Origin: Phylloscopus collybita
Taxonomy: Eukaryota > Chordata > Aves > Passeriformes > Phylloscopidae
DNA: 64,000 nt
Assembly (NCBI GenBank): GCA_027886175.1
Contig: JAJNNQ010000078.1
Location: 248,001 to 312,000, forward strand
Direction of reading: 5' to 3'
The notes beneath the pieces are model-generated. The model was not told where the DNA came from. It worked only from the letters and a program-made list of their open reading frames with translations, and made no database searches. A program made the translations under genes and the position numbers. The first letter of the stretch is position 1; every line of letters starts with the position of its first letter. Of the stretch, positions 1 to 9,355 are shown piece by piece.

Positions 1-443
1 AGACTTATGCGGTGGCAGAGATGGAGTTCTTCAAGCACATCGCCAGGCAGGCCCCCGCTGACAGTTTGCACCTCAGATGCCTGCAGTTCTTCACCCGTCT
101 CCAGCTGGGCTTTGGCTTTTCCACCTACACCATGAAGACCATCGTCATGCACCTGCTCAATGTCGTGCCCGTGTCACAGTGGCGCAGGAGAGATTTCCTG
201 CCGCGACTGGTGGATATCATCGATACCCTGGGCTTGTGTGTGCGAGCCAAAAGCCTCAACCACTTCATTGTGGGTAACCCGAGGCTCCCTCGGGACATCC
301 GTTTGCCCCGAGATGTTCAAATGGGTGAGACCTGCAATCTCCTCCAGCACCTGGCGCAGCAATCGGCCGCCCACAGGCAGGCGATGAGTGAGTACCAGGC
401 TCTGCGACAGTGGTTCCAAAGAATCCTTCTGGCTGAACACTGA
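1..443 (+). CDS. ITPRIPL1: ITPRIPL1-like protein, copy 1, C-terminal part (5' end outside window)
   Basis: The reading frame is open from the first bases of the window and ends in TGA at 441-443, giving about 147 C-terminal residues. It is nearly identical to the end of the complete copy at 4609-6288 (offset 5845 bp), with three amino-acid differences by eye over 143 residues (V/L, L/F, P/R). The part seen is the C-terminal half of the Mab-21/ITPRIP-type domain, so the N-terminal membrane segment and acidic region lie to the left of the window. No frameshift or stop is seen, so this copy may be functional. The gene name rests on family recognition. Birds carry several such genes, so the exact orthologue is uncertain. 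Confidence 0.75.
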   Translation, partial: TYAVAEMEFFKHIARQAPADSLHLRCLQFFTRLQLGFGFSTYTMKTIVMHLLNVVPVSQWRRRDFLPRLVDIIDTLGLCVRAKSLNHFIVGNPRLPRDIRLPRDVQMGETCNLLQHLAQQSAAHRQAMSEYQALRQWFQRILLAEH

Positions 444-1140
444 ACCAGTGAAGGCCAGGAGTCACGGCCAGGAGCACAGAGCTGTGCTTGGGCTGCTTCC
501 ACCTGGCAGCAGAGATCCACCTCCCAGCACAAATTTGGTGCTTGAAGGAGAAGAGGATGCGTGCAAAGGCTCTGGCCAAGGTCCCACAGCCTCTCCTGAC
601 ACCTCAGCCGGTGGAGGGTCATGGGAGGATTTATTCTACCTCCTTGTACCATTTCATTCTCCAAAAAAAGGTACCCAGATCTGCATAAGGCCCTGCTCAG
701 GGATGAACTTGCCAGCTCCTGAAAAAGCACATGAAGCGAGCACATGCCACACATGCAGGGCCAAACGCCACGTGCAACATGCAGTTGTTCCCAGCCTCTG
801 AGAAGGGCCAAATATTGGAGAATGAAAGAAGCGGGAAGGTGGGACAGAAGAAAGAAACTGGGCAAAAAAGGTCAAGATCAAGGGTAAATCAGCACTGCTT
901 GTCCGGGAGCTTTCAATGGATGGACTCTCTCCTTGTCTCCAGAACGGACACCTTTAGGACGGCATTGGACCAACTCTGTTGGAGCAGACTTGAAATTTTG
1001 TACATATAAGCATCTAGGTTTTTATTTCATTGATATATATGTCTTGTATATAGAAATTATATACTGTAGGGTCTATCAATTATCGTATAGAATAGTAAAA
1101 TTCAATAAAACAATAAACTAATAAAAAACAAACAAGAGAA
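444..1140 (+). other. 3' UTR and tail of ITPRIPL1-like copy 1
   Basis: Non-coding sequence collinear with 6289-6972 downstream of copy 2. It becomes AT-rich near its end and has overlapping AATAAA signals from about 1104, a plausible poly(A) site. In copy 2 the first of these is mutated and the next (6951-6956) is kept. Confidence 0.6.
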
Positions 1141-1506
1141 AAAAGATGTCGTTATTATATAATGATTAAAAGCAATTCTAATGAGTTGAAATAAGTTGAT
1201 GTTTAAACAAGAAGAACAATAGAGCACATATTTGGCATCACTATCTGTTGTGACCCATATTAATACCCTCTACTTAGCGCATTGAGTGGCAAGCCAGAAA
1301 CTGCTTTGCTCTTGTCTCAATAAAATGCAATACTGCAGAATCTAAAGTATGCTAGACTTGATGGATCTCAGCCAGACCTTTAGTATTGGTGAATCTCAGG
1401 CACTGTGAATCGGGGTCTGTGAACTGTCTCCTTGAACTCAAGCAATCTCACAGTGCTGCCTCGGCTCTAAACACAAATGAAACCCAGGCACCCACAGCCT
1501 GTCTGA
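1141..1506. other. AT-rich spacer found only after copy 1
   Basis: The match to the second duplication copy stops near 1140 and resumes at 2857, so 1141-2856 is extra DNA in copy 1 or was lost from copy 2. This part is AT-rich, with an AATAAA near 1320. No gene is seen. Confidence 0.45.
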
Positions 1507-1960
1507 TCACAGAATCACAGAATGGCTGGGCTTGGAAGGGCCCCTAGACATTGTCTTGTTCCAGGCGTGCTGCCAAGGCCAGGGACACCTTCTGCCAGGC
1601 CAGGTTGCTCCAAGCCCCATCCAGCCTGGCCAGGAACACTGCCCAGGGCTGGGGCAGCCACAGCTTCTGTGGGCAGCGTGGGCCAGGGCCTCAGCAGCCT
1701 CAGAGGCCACAATTGCTTCCACATCTCCAGCCCCAGCCCGCCCTCTGTCAGTGGGAAGCCGCTGGCCCTGTGCTGTCCCTGCAGGCCCTTGTCCACAGCC
1801 CCTCTGCAGGTCTCTGCTGGGCCTGGGGCAGGGACTGAGAGGCCGCAGGAGGGGCCCCTGGAGAAGCCCTTGGAGAGCAGCGGGGCCAGGAGTGCGGCCG
1901 TGAGGGCAGCAAGCGGGGCCTGGCGCGTCCGTCCGTGCACAGGGAGGGCACAGGGCGGGC
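1507..1960 (-). mobile_element. CR1 LINE 3' end, antisense to the plus strand
   Basis: Begins with the reverse complement of the CR1 terminal octamer repeat (CAGAATCACAGAATGG) and continues with diverged CR1 text: the 'lose-to-gain' order of a 3' end read backwards, including the segments around the grocery of conserved blocks near 1560-1700. Cut off or too diverged after about 1960. Overlapping open frames on both strands here are GC-rich shadows, not genes. Confidence 0.7.
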
Positions 1961-2269
1961 GCTGAGGCCCGGCCAGCTGGAGCAGGGAGCTCTGGAGTGC
2001 GGCCGGCACAGAGCCCTGGGCTCCCGCAGCTCTGCACCCCTCAGGGCTGAGGCAGCTGCCCAGGCACAGCCGGCCGGGGACACGCGGCCACCGCGCAGGG
2101 GGACACCCGCAGGGGGACCCTGCTCTGGGGCCAGGCCAGGCCGCAGCAGGGAGCACCCCATGGGGCTGTGCCTGCCCAGGGAAGGGCTCTGCCCAGGGAC
2201 AGGGCTCTGGGAGCAGGGCAGCAGGGACAGCAGGGCTGGGCACAGCCAGAGGGGGACACGTGGCTGCAG
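1961..2269. other. GC-rich spacer, no gene seen
   Basis: Open frames exist on both strands because of high GC content, but none resembles a known protein or is shared with the duplicate copy. It lies between two oppositely oriented CR1 fragments. Confidence 0.4.
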
Positions 2270-2580
2270 TCACAGACAGGGCCACAGAGGAACCTTCTCA
2301 CTCTCTGCAACTCCCACACAGGACGCTTGGTGCAGGTCAGGCTCTGCTCCCAGCAAACAGGAGAGGACAAGAGCAAATGGCCTCAAGTTCTGCCAGGGGA
2401 GGCTTAGGTTGCGTATTAGGGAAAAATGTCACCTCTGAAAGGGTTGTCAAGCACTGGCACAGGCTGCCCATGGAATTGGTGGAATTGTCATTGCATGAGG
2501 CACTTAAGGAATGTGTGGATGTGGCACTTGGGGATACGGTTTTGAGGTGGACTTGTCAGTGTCAGCTTTGTGCCCTCTGA
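2270..2580 (+). mobile_element. CR1 LINE 3' fragment, sense
   Basis: Contains the usual CR1 order near the 3' end (GGCCTCAAGTTCTGCCAGGG, then GGATATTAGG-like, then ACAGGCTGCCCATGGAA, then GATGTGGCACTTGGGGA). The terminal octamer is missing. It points towards the antisense CR1 at 1507-1960, a tail-out/tail-in pair. From 2581 to 2856 nothing else is recognisable. Confidence 0.75.
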
Positions 2581-2856
2581 CTTGATGGCAGGACGAATGT
2601 GGGGCAGGACACTGCCCAGGTGCTGTCAGCTGTCAGCTGACTCAAGCCATACACATGAGCCTTCCACCTTGGCTAGCACGGGTGCTGGCAGCTGAGCCCC
2701 TGGCAACATGCCACCTGACCCTACTGCAGAGCAATTTTAGGGTGAAGCTGGGGCGAGGGAGGGCGGTGGGCAACTCTCCCAGCCCCTGAGCACAAGGTGA
2801 GAAAAGAGAAACACTGTTACCCATCCACCCCTTGAAGTGACACATCCTGACAAAGG

Positions 2857-3965
2857 AAAGAGAGGGGCAAAGGAACAATTTTTCGATTGATCTACACAGC
2901 ACTGGGAGGGGACCATTCAAATCCAGGTCTCCAGCATTGAAAATGCCACAGCTTTTCCTGGTGCTAAAACCTCCAAACAAAACACAAACAGTAACCTCAA
3001 ACCCAAGCAGTAATGTTTGAATTTTCTGTGATTGATGACTGACAGAAGCTGCTGGGCAGTGCTGATGGTCTCTTGTCTGCACACTCCTTGTCTTTGCTCA
3101 TCTCAGGGCTCCACAAAGCCACCTGAGGGTTTCTTCCTGCTCTTGCCTGTGCTGAGACCAAAGAGCCTTTGGGTGCCCAGGGCTGTAAGCAGCAGATCTG
3201 GTGAAAGTCACCGCACGCCAACGCAGCCTTCCCCTCCAAGGCTCCAAAAGTGCAAGGGCAGAAAGCTGTAGCCTGAGCTGGATTTGGCCAGAGGTCCCCT
3301 CTTCACTGTCACGCCTTGCAGGTTAGCAAAATCCCCACGGACAGTGCTGGGGACATTCCAGCACTGACTTTCACTCCAAACCTTTCCATTTCCTACAAGA
3401 AATATTCTGATTTTTCCTTTTGCTTGGAATGGGATGGATTCCCTTGGCTGATGAAATGTTTTGGCACAAAACTTCTCCTCACACGGAAACACTTCCAGGC
3501 AACCTGAAACTCTTGTGCCCAACTGACAACCCCTTTTGTCCCACTGGATCATGGAAGCACAGTGCAAAAGGCAGCACCTTTCTCTCCTCTGCGAGGAGCT
3601 GGCTTCACAGCCCAACCTCCTGACACCATGCAGGTGGTCCCAGAGGGGAGGTTGTAGCTTGGTGGGGGTCATTCTATTAGCCCAGGGAACAAACAACATG
3701 CCCAGAGGAAAATGATCTCAGGTTGCACCACATGAGCTTTTGATGGGATCTCGAGGAAATATTCCTGCAACAAAAAAGATATCAATCTTGGGAACAGGCT
3801 GCCTGGGGAAAAGGCTGGGTCACCACCCTCAGAAAGGTTGAAAAGTCATGTGAATATGGCATTTGGGGACCTGATTAATTGGTGCAGTAGGCAGTGTTGA
3901 GTTCGTCCTTGGGCTTTGTGATCTTCAGGGACTCTTTCAACACCCCTGACTCCAAGATTGAAGTA
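2857..3965. repeat. Intergenic half of the ITPRIPL1 tandem duplication, copy 1
   Basis: Aligns collinearly with 6973-8078 with few substitutions and small indels. Together with 1-1140 it shows that the duplicated unit runs past the gene into the intergenic DNA. No gene is present; short open frames occur on both strands but are not kept between copies. Confidence 0.8.
3700..3965 (+). mobile_element. Old CR1 3' end inside the duplicated spacer
   Basis: Diverged CR1 text is recognisable (GGGAACAGGCTGCCTGGGG, then GTCACCACCCTCAG, then GGCATTTGGGGACCTG, then GTGATCTTCAGGGACT). The same fragment occurs at 7812-8078, so it was inserted before the duplication. Confidence 0.6.
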
Positions 3966-4212
3966 CAGCTCAAGCAGTGAGGAATCACAACTTGCTCTCA
4001 ATGACCCTCAAGGGTGTCTTCCAACATGGCTACCAACAGGAGATTGCCAGTGGAGGGCAGAAGAAAAGAAATGCAAAAGAAAGAAGAGTGGGAGTTCTTT
4101 GAAGAAGATTCACTCAAAGGCAGCCTTGGGCACTCCACCAGGGCTGCTCTGAGGGGCTGAGGCAGGGTGGGGACAAAGGGTGGGGTTGGCCGGGTTGTGA
4201 TGTGCTGTGACA

Positions 4213-4301
4213 GCTGTGACATCACGGGGGACATGTCACAAAGGGGGCAGCTCTAAAAGGCCCCCGCAGGTAACGCTGGCTCAGGATTGCTTCGGCAAGC
4301 G
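4213..4301 (+). promoter_or_regulatory. Probable promoter and non-coding exon 1 of ITPRIPL1-like copy 2
   Basis: A CRE/AP-1-like TGACATCA lies near 4217 and a TATA-like CTAAAAGG near 4254. A consensus splice donor (G|GTGAGTGC) follows at 4302, and a pyrimidine-rich acceptor (TCCTCCTGCAG) ends at 4605, three bases before the chosen ATG. This gives a short 5'UTR exon ending at 4301 and a 304-bp intron. Inferred from sequence only. Confidence 0.5.
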
Positions 4302-4431
4302 GTGAGTGCGCCCGTGCTGGGGAGGCTGGGCTGGGGACAAGGGCCGGGGCAGAAACGCTGCACCCACGGCTGGGTGCTGCCCCTGCATGCAGGGACAGCC
4401 CCCCATGGGAGAGCCTTGGGCAGTCCACAGT

Positions 4432-4455
4432 GCTGCTGCTGCTGCTGCTGCTGCT
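4432..4455 (+). repeat. CTG triplet repeat in the ITPRIPL1-like 5' intron
   Basis: About eight uninterrupted CTG units inside the predicted intron 4302-4605. It would read as poly-Ala, poly-Leu or poly-Cys in false open frames, which is one reason not to extend the protein upstream of 4609. Confidence 0.85.
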
Positions 4456-4608
4456 CGGGCAGCAGGACAGGCCTTGCTGCCTGCCAGCTCTCTGGGGCCC
4501 TGCCCTTCCTGCCCCCACATCCCTGAGCATCCTGCCCTCCCTCCAGCAAGCAGTAGTTCCCTCCCTCACAGCCCCACTCAAGGCCTTCTCTCCATCCTCC
4601 TGCAGACC

Positions 4609-6288
4609 ATGAATTCCATTGCATTTCTTTTCGTGCTCTTGAGAAGCCTCATCCAGTACCCACAGCCCGTGGGTGATGTTTGGGATGAGGAAACACGTCT
4701 GCGCATGGAAGTGCGTGCAAAGTACCTGGAATGGGAAAGGATTCGGCTGGAGCGGGAGGTGGAGCAGCTCAGCCTGAAGCAGGTGCAGTTCTGGCAGCTC
4801 TTGGCTGTTGCTGTGCTCCTGGCCCTTGTCTTGGTGCTCTGGTTTATTGGGTGCAAAAACAGCCTGAGGAGAGAGGAGATGGAAGAAGTAAACAAGGGTG
4901 CAAATGGAGAAGAAGTCAGAAATGTGGCTGCAAATGGAGGAGAAGATGTCGGAAAGGAAGAAGACAACGCAAATCGGGAGGAAGACAACAATGAGGATGG
5001 CAATGCTGCAGCTGCAGAGGGTGACAGTGGAAATGAAGAGGAAGCTGGCAACATTGCTGTTCATGAAGAAGATGATATTGAAAAAGAAGTGGTCACTGAG
5101 GGGGCAAATGCAGGAAACAACGAGGTGGGAAATGAAGTCCAAGAAGAAGGAAATGACTTTGATGATAACGTTGGAAGAATTATAATGGAGCGCATCGAGT
5201 GGCCTGTACAGGACCTGCAGAAAGGCTGCAAGTGGACAGCTGCCCTCATGGACAGTTATACAACTTACTTTGAACATGTCTTGTCCAACACCTTCTACCC
5301 AGTCCTGCAACGAGCCATTGGGGTGGGCAGTGCCTTTGAAGGCTGGAGTCCCCGTGAGCAGGATGTTGTCTATCGTGTGCTCATCCCCATGACTCCTCCC
5401 CCAGGCCACAGCTTCCACCTGGAGCTGGACTCTGCAGGGCAGCGGCTGGTGAGGAACTTCCGTGTCCGTGTGCAGCTGGAGTGCACCTGCAGGAGGGAGC
5501 AGCAGGGGCAGGACATGCTGTGCTTCCTGCACCACCCCAAGGAGGAGCTGAGGAGCAATCAGGATCCCAGCCTCCTAGACACCCTGTGCACCGACGCCTA
5601 CCTGGATGTGCACAAAACTGCCCGCTGGTTCTGCCAGCTGGTGAGAGCAATCTGGCCGGCTCTGCCTCAGTCACACAGCTGGCATTTAACGCTGCTGCCC
5701 TCCAGACGCTCCTGCCAATTCAAGGTGACCAATGGCACAGAAAGCTTCAGGATGGAGATGCTGTTCGGGGTGCGGAGAGATGGCTCCGACATCTTTGTCA
5801 GCAGCCAGACCAGAGAGGCCTACACGCCAAGCACAACCTGGCCCGAGACTTATGCGGTGGCAGAGATGGAGTTCTTCAAGCACATCGCCAGGCAGGCCCC
5901 CGCTGACAGTTTGCACCTCAGATGCCTGCAGTTCTTCACCCGTCTCCAGCTGGGCTTTGGCTTTTCCACCTACACCATGAAGACCATCGTCATGCACCTG
6001 CTCAATGTCCTGCCCGTGTCACAGTGGCGCAGGAGAGATTTCCTGCCGCGACTGGTGGATATCATCGATACTCTGGGCTTCTGTGTGCGAGCCAAAAGCC
6101 TCAACCACTTCATTGTGGGTAACCGGAGGCTCCCTCGGGACATCCGTTTGCCCCGAGATGTTCAAATGGGTGAGACCTGCAATCTCCTCCAGCACCTGGC
6201 GCAGCAATCGGCCGCCCACAGGCAGGCGATGAGTGAGTACCAGGCTCTGCGACAGTGGTTCCAAAGAATCCTTCTGGCTGAACACTGA
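4609..6288 (+). CDS. ITPRIPL1: ITPRIPL1-like single-pass membrane protein, copy 2 (complete)
   Basis: A single coding exon of 559 residues, in line with the ITPRIP-like family. The open frame reaches back to 4306, but the ATG at 4609 is preferred because it follows a splice acceptor and starts a credible protein. In order: a short N-terminus, a charged helix (about residues 26-58, possible coiled coil), a transmembrane segment (about 63-81, LLAVAVLLALVLVLWFIG), a very acidic Asn/Gly/Glu-rich stretch (about 88-185), then the Mab-21-like domain to the C-terminus. That domain contains the family signature GSAFEGWSP followed by a V-x-I-P-x-TPPPGHSF block. ITPRIP relatives act at membranes, and ITPRIP itself binds the InsP3 receptor; the substrate of this copy is unknown. 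Copy 1 lies upstream in the same orientation. Confidence 0.8.
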   Translation: MNSIAFLFVLLRSLIQYPQPVGDVWDEETRLRMEVRAKYLEWERIRLEREVEQLSLKQVQFWQLLAVAVLLALVLVLWFIGCKNSLRREEMEEVNKGANGEEVRNVAANGGEDVGKEEDNANREEDNNEDGNAAAAEGDSGNEEEAGNIAVHEEDDIEKEVVTEGANAGNNEVGNEVQEEGNDFDDNVGRIIMERIEWPVQDLQKGCKWTAALMDSYTTYFEHVLSNTFYPVLQRAIGVGSAFEGWSPREQDVVYRVLIPMTPPPGHSFHLELDSAGQRLVRNFRVRVQLECTCRREQQGQDMLCFLHHPKEELRSNQDPSLLDTLCTDAYLDVHKTARWFCQLVRAIWPALPQSHSWHLTLLPSRRSCQFKVTNGTESFRMEMLFGVRRDGSDIFVSSQTREAYTPSTTWPETYAVAEMEFFKHIARQAPADSLHLRCLQFFTRLQLGFGFSTYTMKTIVMHLLNVLPVSQWRRRDFLPRLVDIIDTLGFCVRAKSLNHFIVGNRRLPRDIRLPRDVQMGETCNLLQHLAQQSAAHRQAMSEYQALRQWFQRILLAEH

Positions 6289-6972
6289 ACCAGTGAAGGC
6301 CAGGAGTCACGGCCAGGAGCACAGAGCTGTGCTTGGGCTGCTCCCATCTGGCAGCAGAGATCCACCTCCCAGCACAAATTTGGTGCTTGAAGGAGAAGAG
6401 GATGCGTGCAAAGGCTCCGGCCAAGGTCCCACAGCCTCTCCTGACACCTCAGTCGGTGGAGGGTCATGGGAGGATTTATTCTACCTCCTTGTATCATTTC
6501 ATTCTCCAAAAGAAGGCACCCAGATCTGCATAAGGCCCTGCTCATGGATGAACTTGGCAGCTCCTGAAAAAGCACATGAAGAGAGCACACGCCACACATG
6601 CAGGGCCAAACGCCACGTACAACATGCAGTTGTTCCCGGCCTTTGAGAAGGGCCAAATATTGGAGAATGAAAGAAGCGGGAATGTGGGACAGAAGAAAGA
6701 AACTGGGCAAAAAAGACCAAGAGGATAAATCAGCGCTGCTTGCCTGGGACCAGTCAATGGATGGACTCTCCTTGTCTCCAGAACAGACACCTTTAGGACA
6801 GCATTGGACCAGCTGTGTTGGAGCTGACTTGAAATTTTGTACATATAAGCATCTAGGTTTTTATTTCATAGATATATATGTCTTGTATATAGAAATTATA
6901 TACTGTAGGGTCTATCAGTTATTTTATAGAATAGTAACATTCAATACAACAATAAACTAATATAAAAAATAT
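6289..6972 (+). other. 3' UTR of ITPRIPL1-like copy 2
   Basis: Collinear with 444-1140. An AATAAA at 6951-6956 is the likely poly(A) signal. Homology then passes directly into the intergenic copy at 6973, without the 1.7-kb segment present after copy 1. Confidence 0.6.
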
Positions 6973-8078
6973 CAAGAGAGGGGCAAAGGAACAATTTTGC
7001 GATTGATCTACACAGCACTGGGAGGGGACCATTCAAATCCAGGTCTCCAGCACTGAAAATGCCACAGCTTTTCCTGGTGCTAAAATCTCCAAACAAAACA
7101 CAAACAGTAACCCCAAACCAAAGCAGTAATGTTTGAATTTTCTGTGATTGATGACTGAGAGAAGCTGCTGGGCAGTGCTGATGGTCTCTTGTCTGCACAC
7201 TCCTTGTCTTTGCTCATCTCAGGGCTCCACAAAGCCACCTGAGGGTTTCTTCCTGCTCTTGCCTGTGCTGAGACCAAAGAGCCTTGGGGTGCCCAGGGCT
7301 GGAAGCAGCAGAGCTGGTGAAAGTCACCGCACGCCAATGCAGCCTTCCCCTCCAAGGCTCCAAAAGTGCAAGGGCAGAAAGCTGTAGCCTCAGCTGGATT
7401 TGGCCAGAGGTCCCCTCTTCACTGTCACGCCTTGCAGGTTAGCAAAATCCCCACGGACAGTGCTGGGGACATTCCAGCACTGACTTTCACTCCAAACCTT
7501 TCCATTTCCGAAAAGAAAAATTCGGATTTTTCCTTCTGCTTGGAAAGGATGGATTCCCTTGGCTGATGGATTTGGCACAAAACTTCTCCTCGCACAGAAA
7601 TGCTTCCAGGCAACCTGAAGTTCTTGTGCCCAACTGACAACCCCTTTTGTCCCACTGGATCATGGAAGCACAGTGCAAAAAGCAGCACCTTTCTCTCCTC
7701 TGCGAGGAGCTGGCTTCACAGCCCAACCTCCTGATACCATGCAGGTGGTCCCAGAGGGGAGGTTGTAGCTTGGTGGGGGTCATTCTATTAGCCCAGGGAA
7801 CAAACAACATGACCAGAGGTAAATTATCTCAGGTTGCACCACATGAGCTTTTGATGGGATCTCGAAGAAACAGTCCTCCAAAAAAAAAGGTATCAAGTTT
7901 GGGAACAGGCTGCCTGGGGAAAAGGCTGAGTCACCACCCTCAGAAGGTTGAAAAGTCATGTGCATGTGGCGTTTGGGGACCTGTCTGATAGCTGCAGTAG
8001 GCAGTGTTAAGTTTGCCCTTGGGCTCTGTGATCTTCAGGGACTTTTTCCACCTCCCTGACTCCCCAGGTGGGAAAGAA
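6973..8078. repeat. Intergenic half of the ITPRIPL1 tandem duplication, copy 2
   Basis: Pairs with 2857-3965. It includes the second copy of the old CR1 end (7812-8078). Past 8078 the copies diverge: copy 1 runs into the ITPRIPL1-like promoter, and copy 2 into a CR1 and the MHC gene. Confidence 0.8.
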
Positions 8079-8094
8079 GGCCAAAGGCTCCTGG

Positions 8095-8882
8095 CCTGGA
8101 TCAGGAATGGTGTGGCCGGCAGGGAAAGGGAGATCATTCTGGCCCTGTGCTCTGCACTGGTGAGGCTGCACCTTGAGTGCAGTGTCCAGCTCTGGCCCCT
8201 CAGCTCAGGATGGACATTGAGTGCAGTGTCCAGCTCTGGCCCCTCAGCTCAGGATGGACATTGAGTGCAGTGTCCAGCTCTGGCCCCTCAGCTCAGGATG
8301 GACATTGAGTGCAGTGTCCAGCTCTGGCCCCTCAGCTCAGGAAGGACATTGAGTGCAGTGTCCAGCTCTGGCCCCTCAGCTCAGGGTGGACATTGAGTGC
8401 AGTGTCCAGCTCTCGCCCCTCAGCTCAGACGCTCGAGCGCATCCAGAGGAGGCAGCGAGGCTGCTGAGGGGCTTGGAACACAAACCCTGTCAGGAACGAC
8501 TGAGGGAGCTGGGGTTGTTCAGCCCTGAGAAAAGGAGACTCAGGGGTGATCTTATCACCCTCCACAACTCCCTGAAAGGTGGCTGTGGGCAGGTGGGGTT
8601 GGTCTCTTTCTCCAGGCAGCACTGACAGAAGGAGAGGACACAGACTCAAGCTGCATCAAGGGAAATACAGGTTGGATATTAGGAAAAAGTTTTCCAAGGA
8701 AAGAACAATAAAATCCTGGAATGGTCTGTCCGAGGAGGTGGTGGAGTCACCATCCCTGAATGAGTTTGAAAAAAGACTGGATGTGGCACTCGGTTCTGTG
8801 GTTGAGGTGTTAGGGCTGGGTCGGACTCGATGATCTTGGAGGTTTCTTCCACCCTGGTGATTCTGTGATTCTGTGATTCTGG
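8095..8882 (+). mobile_element. CR1 LINE 3' end with terminal octamer repeats
   Basis: Reads as the end of CR1 ORF2 and its 3' UTR: a typical TTCAGCCCTGAGAAAAGGAG block near 8518, GGATATTAGGAAAAAG near 8674, GTGGTGGAGTCACCATCCC near 8740, and the diagnostic tail of ATTCTGTG octamers at 8860-8880. It is 5'-truncated. A 44-bp tandem expansion (8173-8428) lies within it. It sits directly upstream of the MHC promoter. Confidence 0.9.
8173..8428 (+). repeat. 44-bp minisatellite inside CR1
   Basis: Units start at 8173, 8217, 8261, 8305, 8349 and 8393, exactly 44 bp apart, for about 5.8 copies. Each begins TTGAGTGCAGTGTCCAGCTC. Copies differ by only a base or two, so the array is young or homogenised. 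A single unit is the normal CR1 sequence. Confidence 0.95.
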
Positions 8883-9137
8883 GATCTCTCCCGGTCCCGG
8901 TCCCCAGCCAGGAACCCTCGGTTCCATTTTCTGTGCCCGGTGCGGCTGCGGGGGCAGGGACAGAGCGGCTTTGGTGGGTGCCAGCGTCACCCCCGGCCAC
9001 GGGCACCGCCGAGACCCCGCGCAGCTGCGGACACATTTCTGGGCCCCCCTGAGCTCCCACCTGCCCCGCACCCCGAGGTTCCCCCGGGGCCCCAAAAAAC
9101 CCAACCCCGGGGCCGCAGCGGCCCGGAACCCGCTCAG

Positions 9138-9256
9138 CCAATCAGAACACGGGCGGGGCGCACTGTAGCCAATGAGAGCGCGAGTCGGTGGCGCCTCATC
9201 AGTTGCCGGGCAGAGCCTCGGGACAATCGGGGCCCAGCAGCGCTCTCAGCCAATCA
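9138..9256 (-). promoter_or_regulatory. MHC class II X-Y box module, in reverse orientation upstream of exon 1
   Basis: On the minus strand an X box (CCCGGCAACTGATGAGG, 9213-9194) is followed by a Y box (CTCATTGG, 9176-9169). Thirty bases separate the start of GCAAC from the Y box, the same spacing as in the human DRA promoter. Further Y-type CCAATCAG boxes lie at 9138-9145 and about 9250-9257. X boxes bind the RFX complex and Y boxes NF-Y, which recruit CIITA. The module reads away from the gene, so on the plus strand the order is Y then X. The expected direction is the opposite. Function in this orientation is inferred. Confidence 0.65.
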
Positions 9257-9355
9257 GAGCGCGCGGCTTTGCTGCTGAGCCCGCCCTGGGCCGGGGCGGC
9301 GCTCCCAGCGCAGCGCGGCCGCTTTGGGGCTGGCGGCCCCTGCCCGGCGCTGGCC

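Noticed and set aside
4306..4608. N-terminal extension of the ITPRIPL1-like frame by 101 codons
   Set aside because: It spans a donor at 4302, a CTG repeat and an acceptor at 4605. It is intronic.
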